Translations under genes and position numbers: made by a program
Part shown: positions 9,502 to 17,476 of the stretch, piece after piece
How the letters are laid out: each line of letters starts with the position of its first letter
Position numbering within the stretch: the stretch's first letter is position 1
Source of the DNA: DATAEG01 sp963703085
GTDB lineage: Bacteria > Actinomycetota > Actinomycetes > Mycobacteriales > Jatrophihabitantaceae
DNA length: 64,000 bases
Reading direction: 5' to 3'
NCBI GenBank assembly: GCA_963703085.1
Contig: OY969789.1
Location: 3,596,001 to 3,660,000 of the forward strand
The notes under the pieces: generated by a model
Seen by the model: the letters and a program-made list of their open reading frames with translations, nothing else
Database searches by the model: none
Told to the model about the DNA's origin: nothing

Positions 9502-10101
9502 TCAGATGGCGTACCCGCGTTCGGCAATCCAATCGGCCAGGACGTTGGTGCTCATCCAGTAGTTGCCGTACGCCGGGTCGGCCACCCGAGCGATCGACCC
9601 GCTGCTCTCGTAACCGACGATCGCGACGTAGTGGCCGCCGGAGTAGCTGTGGTAGCGCCCGCTGGTGTCGGGCTGGCTGCCCACCACGTTCGCTTCGAAG
9701 GCATGGCCGTAGGTGGCGATGTCATCCAGCAGATCTTGTTTCAAGGTCGCCTTCTGCGCCGCGGTCGCGGTCGAGCCGTTGATGTAGACCGTTCGATACC
9801 AAGCACTGCCGATCTTGGTGTTGAACGCGTGGATGACGTTGGCCACCGAATCGGTGCCGTTGCTGTCGGTCTGCATCAGATTGATCATTTCCTGCTTGCT
9901 GGTGGAGATGTGCCACTGCGACATCACCATCTGCCCCGCCGTAGGCCCGCAATCCCACTCGTAGGACTGGGCGATATACGTGTAGGAGAGAACCTTCGAG
10001 CTCGGCACGCTGGCCGACGCCGTGGTGGCGGTGCTGGCCAGGCCGATCGAGGTGAGTGCCAGGACAGCGAAGAGCAGGAACAGTCTGCGCAGGTTTCTCA
10101 T
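9502..10101 (-). CDS. secreted C39-like (papain-fold) cysteine peptidase family protein
   Basis: Protein of 199 residues with a Sec signal peptide (MRNLRRLFLLFAVLALTSIG, then LASTATTASA) and likely cleavage after the last ASA. The mature part has the peptidase C39-like triad pattern: Cys in YEWDCGPTAGQM, His in SGGHYVAIVGY and Asp in VADPAYGNYW. Exported proteins of this family are found in actinobacteria, generally with unproven substrates. There is no ABC exporter or bacteriocin precursor beside it, so it is not a leader-processing C39 transporter. The start at 10101 is chosen for the signal peptide; upstream in-frame codons are unlikely. Confidence 0.85.
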   Translation of the reverse strand: MRNLRRLFLLFAVLALTSIGLASTATTASASVPSSKVLSYTYIAQSYEWDCGPTAGQMVMSQWHISTSKQEMINLMQTDSNGTDSVANVIHAFNTKIGSAWYRTVYINGSTATAAQKATLKQDLLDDIATYGHAFEANVVGSQPDTSGRYHSYSGGHYVAIVGYESSGSIARVADPAYGNYWMSTNVLADWIAERGYAI

Positions 10102-10244
10102 CGACGTGCCTTCTTCCGCGACCCGATTCGGGGGGATCGCCGGCAGGAGGCGGGCCGGTCGCGTCGCTCGTCGATCGCCGACACCTCGATTCAAGCCCTG
10201 TGCGCCGCACCTGCGACGGCACTTGCCGCAAGCTGCAAGCGCCG

Positions 10245-11090
10245 CTAGGTCGCCGAACTGAGCTGTTCATGGCCGACGACCCGCAGCAATGCCAGCGCCG
10301 ATGCCTCCGGACTTCCGGCCGGCGCTGAGTAGACGACCACAGCCTGGTCGTCGTCAGGGACGTACAAGGTGTCGCAATCCAGAGTGATCGGGCCCAGTTC
10401 GGGGTGCACGATCGTCTTGCGGTGACTGCGCCAGGCGCCGGAGCGCCCTTCTGTCCAGAGCTGGTCGAAGCGTGGGCTGTTCGCGCGTAACACTGCCACC
10501 AGCCGCCGCAACCCGGCGTCAGCCGGATACCGGGCACTTGCCGCCCGCAGGCTCGCCACCGACTGCGCCGCTGTCTCAGCCGCCTCCTCGGCGCTGAGCG
10601 CGACCCGGCTCGGGCCACCCAGGAACCGCTGCCAGACGATGTTGCGCCGTCCGTCCGGCCAGGCGGAGAAATCACCGAGCAGGGCGGCGGCCATCTCGTT
10701 CCACGCGAGCACATCAGACTTGGCGTCCATCACCAGGGCCGGTAGGTCGGTGAAGCGGTCCAGCAACCGCAGCACGCTGGGCCGAACATGGTCGACGATC
10801 CGGCCCGGTAGCGGCGGCGCCTCGCCGGCCAACCGGAAAAGCTGATCGCGCTCATCGCGATCCAGCCGCAGCGCCCGGGCCAACGAGGTGAGCACCGACG
10901 TGGACGGCCGCGGCCCACGGCCCTGCTCCAGCCGCACCACGTAATCGATGCTCACCCCGGCCAGTTGCGCGACCTCCTCACGGCGCAATCCGGCGACCCG
11001 ACGCCGGGTCCCGGCCGGCAACCCGACATCGGCCGGAGAGATCCGGCCGCGGGCCCGACGGAGCAGCAGAGCGAGTTCGGCGCGGTCCAT
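10245..11090 (-). CDS. helix-turn-helix transcriptional regulator with MmyB-like ligand domain
   Basis: Protein of 281 residues. The N-terminal XRE-type HTH holds GLRREEVAQLAGVSIDYVVR followed by LEQGRGPRPS; the C-terminal half is the MmyB-like domain (LLDRFTDLPALVMDAKSDVL, NIVWQRFL, HPELGPITLDCDTLYVP). Proteins of this group are common in actinobacteria, usually divergent from a short-chain dehydrogenase or other redox enzyme they control, as here. A 17-base palindrome lies between the two genes at 11125-11141, only 35-50 bases from this gene's start. The MmyB domain may bind a fatty acid or other small hydrophobic ligand; that is inference from the family. Confidence 0.93.
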   Translation of the reverse strand: MDRAELALLLRRARGRISPADVGLPAGTRRRVAGLRREEVAQLAGVSIDYVVRLEQGRGPRPSTSVLTSLARALRLDRDERDQLFRLAGEAPPLPGRIVDHVRPSVLRLLDRFTDLPALVMDAKSDVLAWNEMAAALLGDFSAWPDGRRNIVWQRFLGGPSRVALSAEEAAETAAQSVASLRAASARYPADAGLRRLVAVLRANSPRFDQLWTEGRSGAWRSHRKTIVHPELGPITLDCDTLYVPDDDQAVVVYSAPAGSPEASALALLRVVGHEQLSSAT

Positions 11091-11124
11091 CCCTTCAGGA
11101 TGCCGCGCGGGCGCACGGCGAGGG

Positions 11125-11141
11125 TGGGATCGTCGGTCCCA
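11125..11141. promoter_or_regulatory. palindromic operator candidate between HTH regulator and SDR
   Basis: TGGGATCGTCGGTCCCA is a 17-base inverted repeat with seven of eight base pairs matching around a central T. It lies in the 100-base gap between the divergent regulator (start 11090) and reductase (start 11191). Position and symmetry fit a dimeric HTH binding site; binding by the neighbouring regulator is inference. Confidence 0.5.
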
Positions 11142-11190
11142 GCCTCGGCCGGTCCTGGTTACCGTCCGTCCGGAACCGCATGCTGCAGGC

Positions 11191-11898
11191 ATGACAACAA
11201 CAGCTCTCATCACAGGTGCCACCCGCGGGCTCGGCCGGGAGACCGCCCGCCAGCTGGCCGAGCGGGGCTGGACGGTGCTGCTCGGCGCGCGCGACGAGGC
11301 ACAGGGCGCCGCCGTGGCCGCCGCTATCGGCGGTGACGTCCGAGTGATTCCCCTTGACGTCACCAGCGACGAGTCCGTGGCCGCCGCCGCAGCGTTGGTC
11401 AGTCAGAGCATCGGGCATCTGGACGTGTTGATCAACAATGCCGGCATCGTCGGCACGGCCGGTAGGTCCGTGGAGGAGACGACACCGCAGGACTTCATCG
11501 CCTGCTTCGGGGTCAATGTGCTCGGTCCGGTGCGCGTCACCCGCGCGTTCCTGCCACTGCTGCGCAAAGGCACCGACCCGCGGATAGTCATGGTGTCCAG
11601 CGGACTGGGTTCGGTCCGGATCACCACGGACCCGCAGCGCCTGGAGTCCTCGCTGCACTCACTGGTGTATCCGTCGTCCAAGGCAGCGCTGAACATGATC
11701 ACCGTCCAATATGCGAAGGCGCTGCCGGAGATCAGGATCAACGCGGTCGACCCGGGCTATACCGCGACCGATCTCAACGGTCACCGCGGCACCCAGTCCG
11801 TGGCTGAAGGCACCGAGGCCATCGTCGCGATGGCGACCGCGGGGCCGGACGGTCCGACCGGCGGCTACTTCGACCGCACCGGTCCCATCGAGTGGTAG
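11191..11898 (+). CDS. short-chain dehydrogenase/reductase
   Basis: Classical SDR of 235 residues. The cofactor motif is TGATRGLGRE near residue 8, then NNAGIVG, catalytic Ser in MVSSGLGS and the YxxxK motif in YPSSKAAL. NAD(P)-dependent oxidoreductase of unknown substrate. ATG at 11191 is chosen because the Rossmann motif begins directly after it; the longer open frame upstream runs through the operator region. It is divergent from the MmyB-type regulator, the likely controller. Confidence 0.93.
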   Translation: MTTTALITGATRGLGRETARQLAERGWTVLLGARDEAQGAAVAAAIGGDVRVIPLDVTSDESVAAAAALVSQSIGHLDVLINNAGIVGTAGRSVEETTPQDFIACFGVNVLGPVRVTRAFLPLLRKGTDPRIVMVSSGLGSVRITTDPQRLESSLHSLVYPSSKAALNMITVQYAKALPEIRINAVDPGYTATDLNGHRGTQSVAEGTEAIVAMATAGPDGPTGGYFDRTGPIEW

Positions 11899-12429
11899 CT
11901 ACCGCCGCGGCCGCGCGTTGCGCAGCCGGATACCGCTGAACCCGAGCGTGGTCGTGGTGACGGCGTCCCAGAACGGCCACAGGTTTCCGAGCACCCGGAG
12001 CTGAATGCCGGCCTGCTCATGCAGGGCCAGCAGGTCGCCGACCGGCTCGGCCGGACCGAGCGGGGCGACCTCGTGAGTGGCCACCTGGGCGTGGCCCTCG
12101 CCGAACGGGGAGAATTCGTCCGCGGCGAAGCGGTAGACGAACAGGCGAGCCGTCCGGACCCGGTCCAGCCAGCCGTACTCGATCGCGTGCACCCGCTCGC
12201 CGCCGCCGGGTCCGATGATCGTGAGCCGATCGGCGTCACTGCTCCGGGGCGTGCTCCAGGCCATCGCTCGCGGACACTGCCGCGGAAACCAGTATGACGG
12301 GGCGTGCTGGACGTCGACCGCCCAGACGTAGGCCTGCGGCTGTTGCGCCGTGGCCGCGACGTGCGGGCGGAAGCGGCGGATGCCCGGGTCCTCGGAGAAA
12401 TGCAGCACCTCCCCGTCCGCAGGGATCAT
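11899..12429 (-). CDS. DUF6886 family protein
   Basis: Protein of 176 residues beginning with a HFSEDPGIRRFRPH motif, followed by VWAVDVQHAPSYWFPRQCPR and ERVHAIEYGWLDRV. This start resembles the widespread bacterial family annotated as DUF6886 (HxSExPxIxxFxPR). No biochemical role is established. It is convergent with the SDR gene (the stop codons abut at 11898/11899) and shares one base with the upstream Nudix remnant, so it is probably co-transcribed from the phosphatase or Nudix promoter. Confidence 0.8.
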   Translation of the reverse strand: MIPADGEVLHFSEDPGIRRFRPHVAATAQQPQAYVWAVDVQHAPSYWFPRQCPRAMAWSTPRSSDADRLTIIGPGGGERVHAIEYGWLDRVRTARLFVYRFAADEFSPFGEGHAQVATHEVAPLGPAEPVGDLLALHEQAGIQLRVLGNLWPFWDAVTTTTLGFSGIRLRNARPRR

Positions 12430-12803
12430 CAGGTGTCCGTCGAGGCGGGAGACTGACCCGGTGTCGCCAGTGTCGGCAGCGGGCTGAACACGATGCGCTC
12501 TGGGAGCACGGTGCGCAGATCGGCGGCGAAAGTGAAACCGGCGCCGAGCTGCTCACCTGCCAATACCCGCGGTAACCAGTGACGCGCGTCGTCCCGCATC
12601 CGGCCGGCACAGGCCGGACTCCTCGGCGATTTCGCGATCGCTGCTTGGACGGCGGTCTCACCGGCCTCGATGTGACCGCCCAATCCGACGACCCTCCCGG
12701 TGCCGAGTCCGCGCAACTTCTCGCCCAGCAGTACCTGACGGGTACCGGTGGCCGAGTCGCGCAGTAGAAAGCACAGGCACATCGCCAGCAGCCCGTCACT
12801 CAT
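12429..12803 (-). pseudogene. decayed MutT/MTH1-like Nudix hydrolase
   Basis: An open frame of 124 codons remains, but the gene looks broken. The N-terminus is normal (LAMCLCFLLR, QVLLGEKLRGLGTGRVVGLG, GHIEAGET). The Nudix box then leaves the frame near 12635: the expected REIAEESGL is present but in another frame, so the catalytic REUxEE residues are not translated. About 50 family residues are missing before the normal C-terminus resumes (MRDDARHWLPRVLAGEQLGA). The family removes oxidised purine nucleotides such as 8-oxo-dGTP. With the box lost, hydrolase activity is not expected. The rearrangement cannot be repaired by one base, unlike the other frame breaks in this window. Confidence 0.78.
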
Positions 12804-13528
12804 CGCACCCGCTCCCGCAGCGCGTCCAGTTCGGCGTCGGTCAGTCCGCCGCTGCGCAGGTACGCGGCCACGTCGATGCTGGCCAGGGTCTTGGTGAGGA
12901 CCTGCTCGGTGGTGGTATCGGCGTTCTGCATCGCTGCCCGCAGCGCGACCGGATAGTCCGGATCCCGCACCGCGATCCGGTCACCGCTATGCAGGTAGTC
13001 CGACACGATGGCGGCCGGCTCGACGGCGCAAGCAGCCAGCAACAGCAGCATCACGCTGCCGGTGCGATCGCAGCCACCCGCGCAGTGCACCAGCACGCCA
13101 CCGGGTGGCGCAGTGGCCACCGCTCGCGCCGCCGCCGCATATCGGTCCGGCCAGCGGCTGAAGGCGTCGGCGTAATACAGCGGCGTGCTCCACAGGCCGG
13201 TGTCTGCCCACCGAGCCAGGTAGTCGGCATCGGTGCAGTCTTCGATCATCACCGGCACCTGAGTGATGCCGTCGGCGAGCCGTTCGGCCGGGATCGCCGG
13301 GTTGATCCGTGCGTAGATGTCGGGGTCGTTGATCTCGGTCTGCAGCGAGACGATTGTCCGGATGCCGTAGGCCCGCAGCGAACGCCAACCCGCGTCGGTC
13401 AAGTACGACGGGTGGTCCGAACGGACTAATGCGCCCGAGCTCAGCACGTCACCGGCGCAGGTCGGTAGGCCACCGACGTCGCGGGTGTTGCAACACCCGG
13501 CCCAGTTCAGATCCCGGGAGATGGCCAT
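12800..13528 (-). CDS. tyrosine-protein phosphatase (PtpB-like dual-specificity family)
   Basis: Protein of 242 residues. The N-terminus NWAGCCNTRDVGGL and the P-loop VHCAGGCDRTGSV (CX5R with DRTG) mark the Tyr_phosphatase_3 family, to which Mycobacterium tuberculosis PtpB belongs. The Cys nucleophile and Arg of the P-loop are both present. It would dephosphorylate Tyr or Ser/Thr residues or phosphoinositides. No export signal is visible. The ATG at 13528 is used because the conserved N-terminal motif follows directly. Its stop region overlaps the Nudix remnant by 4 bases, so they share a transcript. Confidence 0.92.
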   Translation of the reverse strand: MAISRDLNWAGCCNTRDVGGLPTCAGDVLSSGALVRSDHPSYLTDAGWRSLRAYGIRTIVSLQTEINDPDIYARINPAIPAERLADGITQVPVMIEDCTDADYLARWADTGLWSTPLYYADAFSRWPDRYAAAARAVATAPPGGVLVHCAGGCDRTGSVMLLLLAACAVEPAAIVSDYLHSGDRIAVRDPDYPVALRAAMQNADTTTEQVLTKTLASIDVAAYLRSGGLTDAELDALRERVR

Positions 13529-13623
13529 CCGCCGATCATGCCGGAATCGACTCGGGCGTGACCGCCGGCCGGTACGGGATAGAGTCACGGCCGAGTGAAA
13601 CCCCTGAGTTGTGAGGAGACGGC

Positions 13624-14031
13624 GTGTCCGCTGGAGGCATTGCGGCGTTGATCGCGGCCGGCGCATTGGTGCTGCTGGTGCTGCTGCTCGCCATTCCGCT
13701 ACTGAAGCTCGGCCGCACCCTGGACGAAGCGACGCTGGCGATCCGCAAGACCCACGAGGGCGCCACGCCGTTGCTGGTGAGCGCCCAGGACACGGTCAAG
13801 GCCGTCAACGCGCAGCTCGTCGAGGTGGACGGCATCACCAAGGGCGTCAACTCGATGACGAGCAACGCCGCGGCGCTCACCTCCATCGTGTCCAGCACGG
13901 TGGGCAGCCCGCTGATCAAGGTCGCCGCGTTCAGCTACGGCGTGCGGCGCACGGTGGCCAACCGGCGCACCGCCGAAGCGGAGCGGGCCGCGAAGCAACG
14001 ACACCGGGCCGCGCGGCGCGGGAGGTCCTGA
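13624..14031 (+). CDS. DUF948 membrane-anchored protein
   Basis: Protein of 135 residues with one N-terminal membrane segment (AALIAAGALVLLVLLLAIPL) and a long amphipathic helix region (LDEATLAIRKTHEGATPLL, NAQLVEVDGITKGVNSMTS). This matches DUF948, found next to alaS in many actinobacteria. Function unknown; the shape suggests a membrane-tethered coiled coil. GTG at 13624 follows GAGGAGA. Only 3 bases separate it from the DUF6167 gene. Confidence 0.88.
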   Translation: MSAGGIAALIAAGALVLLVLLLAIPLLKLGRTLDEATLAIRKTHEGATPLLVSAQDTVKAVNAQLVEVDGITKGVNSMTSNAAALTSIVSSTVGSPLIKVAAFSYGVRRTVANRRTAEAERAAKQRHRAARRGRS

Positions 14032-14034
14032 CCG

Positions 14035-14325
14035 ATGCGGCGACTCTTCTGGCTCGGCATCGGACTGGCGCTCGGCGCGCTGGCGTTCCGCAAGATGAAC
14101 CAACTCGCCCACCGGATGACGCCCAGCGGCGTGGCCCAGTCTCTCGGCGGTGCGCTGGCTGAGCTGTCCGAAGCGGTCCGCGATTTCGCTGCCGACGTGC
14201 GCGAGGGCATGCACGAACATGAGGCCGCGCTGCGCGAGGGCGTGGGACTGGACGCCGGCGACGGCGCCGGCCGGCACGTCGGACCGGCCGGCGGCGGTGC
14301 GCCCGGCCGAGGGGCGCAGGCGTGA
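14035..14325 (+). CDS. DUF6167 family small membrane protein
   Basis: Protein of 96 residues. It opens with MRRLFWLGIGLALGALAFRK, a membrane segment with the family's conserved start, then a helical region (LGGALAELSEAVRDFAADVR) and a Gly-rich tail. It belongs to the small family encoded between DUF948 and alaS in actinobacteria. The stop overlaps the alaS start by 4 bases (GTGA). Function unknown; conserved linkage suggests a role shared with its DUF948 neighbour. Confidence 0.85.
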   Translation: MRRLFWLGIGLALGALAFRKMNQLAHRMTPSGVAQSLGGALAELSEAVRDFAADVREGMHEHEAALREGVGLDAGDGAGRHVGPAGGGAPGRGAQA

Positions 14326-17027
14326 GATCTGCCGAGATCAAGCGGCGGTTCCTCGGGCACTTCGAGAAGAACGGCCACACCGTGGTGCCGAGCGCGCCGT
14401 TGCCGTTCGACGACCCGAACCTGCTGTTCGTCAACGCCGGCATGGTGCAGTTCGTGCCGTACTTCATCGGCGCCCAGCAGGCTCCGTGGGACCGGGCCAC
14501 CAGTGTGCAGAAATGCATCCGCACCCAGGACATCGACGAAGTCGGCAAGACGACCAGGCACGGCACCTTCTTCCAGATGAACGGCAACTTCTCCTTCGGC
14601 GACTACTTCAAGGAGGGCGCGATCACGCTCGCCTGGGAGCTGGCCACCAACTCGGTGGCCGCCGGCGGGTTCGGGCTCGACGGCGACCGGATCTGGCCGA
14701 CGGTCTATCGCGAGGACGAGGAAGCCGCAGACATCTGGCGCCGGGTGATCGGCATCCCCGACGAGCGCATCGTGCGCCGGGGCACCGAGGAGAACACCTG
14801 GGACATGGGCATCCCCGGTCCGGCCGGCACCGACAGCGAGCTGTTCTACGACCGTGGGCCGGACTTCGGCCCGGCCGGCGGCCCGGACGTCGACGAGGAC
14901 CGGTACATCGAGTTCTGGAACCTCGTGTTCATGGAGTACGAGCGCGGGGTGGCCACCGGCCCGCACAAGGGCGACTACGAGATCCTTCGCCCGCTGCCGA
15001 AGAAGAACATCGACACCGGCATGGGCATGGAACGGATGGCGACGCTGCTGCAGGGCGTCGACAACCTCTACGAGATCGACGAGACCCGGCCCATCCTGGA
15101 CCGTGCGGCGCAGCTGACCGGTAAGCGCTACGGCGTGCAGTCCGGCCACCTGGCCAGCAACAGCCATCCCGACGATGTGCGGCTGCGAGTGATCGCCGAT
15201 CACGTGCGCACCGCGCTGATGCTGATCGGCGACGGGGTCACGCCGGCCAATGAGGGCCGCGGGTACGTGCTGCGGCGCATCCTGCGCCGGGCCGTGCGGG
15301 CGATGCGGCTGCTGGGCTTCGGCGACGCCCGCGCACTGCCGGAACTGATGCCGGTGGCCCGCGACTGCATGGCGCCGTCCTACCCCGAACTGAGCACGAA
15401 CTTCGAGCGGATCGCGATGATCGCGTACGCCGAGGAGGAAGCGTTCGCGCGCACCATCAGTGCCGGCAGCACCATCCTCGATCTGGCCGTGTCCGAGACG
15501 AAGGCCGCCGGCGCGGCTACGTTGCCGGCAGATCGGGCGTTCGTGCTGCACGACACCTACGGCTTCCCGATCGATCTCACCCTGGAGATAGCTGCGGAGG
15601 CCGGTCTGCAGGTGGACCAGGAGGGGTTCCGTTCGCTGATGCAGCAGCAGCGCGACCGGGCGCGGCAGGACAGCAAATCCAAGAAGGGCAGCCATCAGAA
15701 CTCCCCGGTCTACCGTGAGCTGCGCGACCAGGGCGCCACCGACTTCCGGGCGTATCAGGAGCTGACGTCGGAGGCGACCGTCCGTGGCATCGTGCGCGAC
15801 GGTGAGCTGCGACCGGCCGCGAGCCAGGGCGACATCGTCGAGGTGGTGCTGGACCGCACTCCGTTCTACGCCGAGTCCGGTGGTCAGGTCGCCGACGAGG
15901 GCGTCATCACGAGCGCGACCGGCGCGCGGCTGAAGGTGCTGGACGTGCAGCGTCCGGTCAAGGGCTTGATCGCGCACCGCGTCGAGGTCGTCGAGGGTGA
16001 GCTCGCCGCCGGCGAGCAGGTGATCGCCGCGGTGGATCCGGAGTGGCGCACGTCCGCACGGCAGGCGCACTCCGGCACCCACGTCGTGCATGCGGCGCTG
16101 CGCCAGGTGCTCGGGCCGTCGGCGTTGCAGAGCGGTTCCTACAACAAGCCCGGCTATCTGCGTCTCGACTTCGCTTGGGGCAGCGCGCTGAACCCACGGA
16201 ACACCGCAGACATCGAGGACGTCGCGAACCTGGCGCTGCGCAAGGATCTGCCGGTCGACGTGCGGTACATGCCGCTTGCCGAAGCGCGCGAGATCGGTGC
16301 CCTCGCACTGTTCGGCGAGACCTATGACGAGACCGTCCGGGTGGTCGAGATCGGTGGCGCCTGGTCGCGCGAGCTGTGCGGCGGCACGCACGTCGCGCAC
16401 TCCTCGCAGGTCGGCGCCCTCACGGTGATCGGCGAATCGTCGGTCGGCTCCGGAGTGCGTCGGATCGAGGCCTACGTGGGTATCGAGGCCATGCACTACC
16501 TGGCCAAGGAGCGAGCGCTGGTTGCGCACCTCTCCGAGTCGCTGCGCACTCCGGCAGACCAGCTGCCCGAGCGGGTGGCGAGTCTGGTCGAGCGGCTCCG
16601 GGCCGCGGAGAAGGAGTTGGAGCGGCTTCGCGCCGGGCAGTTGCTGGCGGCGGCACCGACGCTGGCCGGGGCCGCCGACCGGATCAACGGCGTACAGCTG
16701 GTGGCCGCGGCGACGGCGCCTGGCGTGAAGGGCAACGACTTGCGCCGGTTGGCCACGGAGGTGCGGCAGCGTCTCGACGCGTCGGCACCGCGCGTCGTCG
16801 TCCTGGGCAGCGATGTCGACGGCGCTGCGCAGTTCGTCGTTGCTGTCGACGAGGCGGCGCAGGCGTCCGGGTTCAGGGCCGGGGACATCGTGCAGTCCTT
16901 CGCGCCGGTGCTCGGCGCGCGGGGCGGGGGCAAGGCCGATCTGGCCCAAGGCGCCGGCGGCGATGCCGCGAAGCTGCCGGCGGCGTTCGACGCGGTACGC
17001 GCGTACGTCGCGGCAACCGTGGCGTGA
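14322..17027 (+). CDS. alaS: alanyl-tRNA synthetase
   Basis: Full-length class II AlaRS of 901 residues. The N-terminal catalytic core is clear (MRSAEIKRRFLGHFEKNGHT, FVNAGMVQFVPYFIG, KTTRHGTFFQMNGNFSFGDY). The editing domain has the zinc ligands HSGTHVVHAALR and CGGTHVAHSSQ, and the C-terminal DHHA1 domain ends GGGKADLAQGAGGD. It charges tRNA-Ala and clears mischarged Ser/Gly. The first His of the editing motif reads HSGTH rather than the common HTATH. GTG start at 14322 and GTGA overlap with ruvX make it part of a tightly coupled operon. Confidence 0.97.
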   Translation: MRSAEIKRRFLGHFEKNGHTVVPSAPLPFDDPNLLFVNAGMVQFVPYFIGAQQAPWDRATSVQKCIRTQDIDEVGKTTRHGTFFQMNGNFSFGDYFKEGAITLAWELATNSVAAGGFGLDGDRIWPTVYREDEEAADIWRRVIGIPDERIVRRGTEENTWDMGIPGPAGTDSELFYDRGPDFGPAGGPDVDEDRYIEFWNLVFMEYERGVATGPHKGDYEILRPLPKKNIDTGMGMERMATLLQGVDNLYEIDETRPILDRAAQLTGKRYGVQSGHLASNSHPDDVRLRVIADHVRTALMLIGDGVTPANEGRGYVLRRILRRAVRAMRLLGFGDARALPELMPVARDCMAPSYPELSTNFERIAMIAYAEEEAFARTISAGSTILDLAVSETKAAGAATLPADRAFVLHDTYGFPIDLTLEIAAEAGLQVDQEGFRSLMQQQRDRARQDSKSKKGSHQNSPVYRELRDQGATDFRAYQELTSEATVRGIVRDGELRPAASQGDIVEVVLDRTPFYAESGGQVADEGVITSATGARLKVLDVQRPVKGLIAHRVEVVEGELAAGEQVIAAVDPEWRTSARQAHSGTHVVHAALRQVLGPSALQSGSYNKPGYLRLDFAWGSALNPRNTADIEDVANLALRKDLPVDVRYMPLAEAREIGALALFGETYDETVRVVEIGGAWSRELCGGTHVAHSSQVGALTVIGESSVGSGVRRIEAYVGIEAMHYLAKERALVAHLSESLRTPADQLPERVASLVERLRAAEKELERLRAGQLLAAAPTLAGAADRINGVQLVAAATAPGVKGNDLRRLATEVRQRLDASAPRVVVLGSDVDGAAQFVVAVDEAAQASGFRAGDIVQSFAPVLGARGGGKADLAQGAGGDAAKLPAAFDAVRAYVAATVA

Positions 17028-17476
17028 GCGCCCGGCCCGGCGTCTGGCTGGGCGTGGACGTGGGGTCGGTGCGGATCGGTGTGGCGCGGTGCGATCCGGA
17101 CGGCATCCTGGCTACTCCGCTGGACACGGTTGCCCGGGATGTCCGCACTGGATCGGACTTGCGCAGGTTGGCACAGCTCGTGTCCGACTACGCGGCCGTG
17201 GGCGTCGTGGTCGGGCTCCCGAAGACCTTGCGCGGCGAGCACGGCACCGCTGCCGGGCTGGCCACAGAGTTCGCCGAGCAACTACGTTCGGCGATCGCGC
17301 CGGTCCCCGTCGAACTGGTCGACGAACGCCTTACCACCGTGTCTGCCGGCCGCAAGTTGAGTCAGGCAGGCGTGCGGGCCAAAGCCAGCCGTGCCATGAT
17401 CGACACTGCTTCGGCCGTGGAGATCCTGCAAACCTGGTTGGACGGCCACCCCAAACGCCCGGAGGATCGTGACTGA
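17024..17476 (+). CDS. ruvX: Holliday junction resolvase-like protein YqgF
   Basis: Protein of 150 residues with the RNase H-fold motifs GVDVGSVRIGVARCDPDG, VVVGLPKTLRGEHG, VELVDERLTT and IDTASAVEILQTWL. YqgF/RuvX proteins act in rRNA maturation (16S 5' end) and perhaps nucleic-acid repair. The conserved acidic residues (D in VDVGS, E in VDERL, D in IDTAS) are present. GTG at 17024 overlaps the alaS stop; the gene overlaps mltG by 8 bases. Confidence 0.95.
   Translation: MSARPGVWLGVDVGSVRIGVARCDPDGILATPLDTVARDVRTGSDLRRLAQLVSDYAAVGVVVGLPKTLRGEHGTAAGLATEFAEQLRSAIAPVPVELVDERLTTVSAGRKLSQAGVRAKASRAMIDTASAVEILQTWLDGHPKRPEDRD

Noticed and set aside
9502..10101. Bacteriocin or lasso-peptide system around the C39-like gene
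   Set aside because: The protein is a simple secreted peptidase-like domain; there is no ABC exporter, precursor peptide or modification enzyme nearby.
12429..12803. Single-base sequencing error as the whole cause of the Nudix defect
   Set aside because: One base restores the box but the frame then stops and about 50 residues are still missing.
13935..16949. 1004-codon open frame on the reverse strand opposite alaS
   Set aside because: Arg/Gly/Asp-rich shadow of a high-GC gene; alaS on the other strand has all family motifs.
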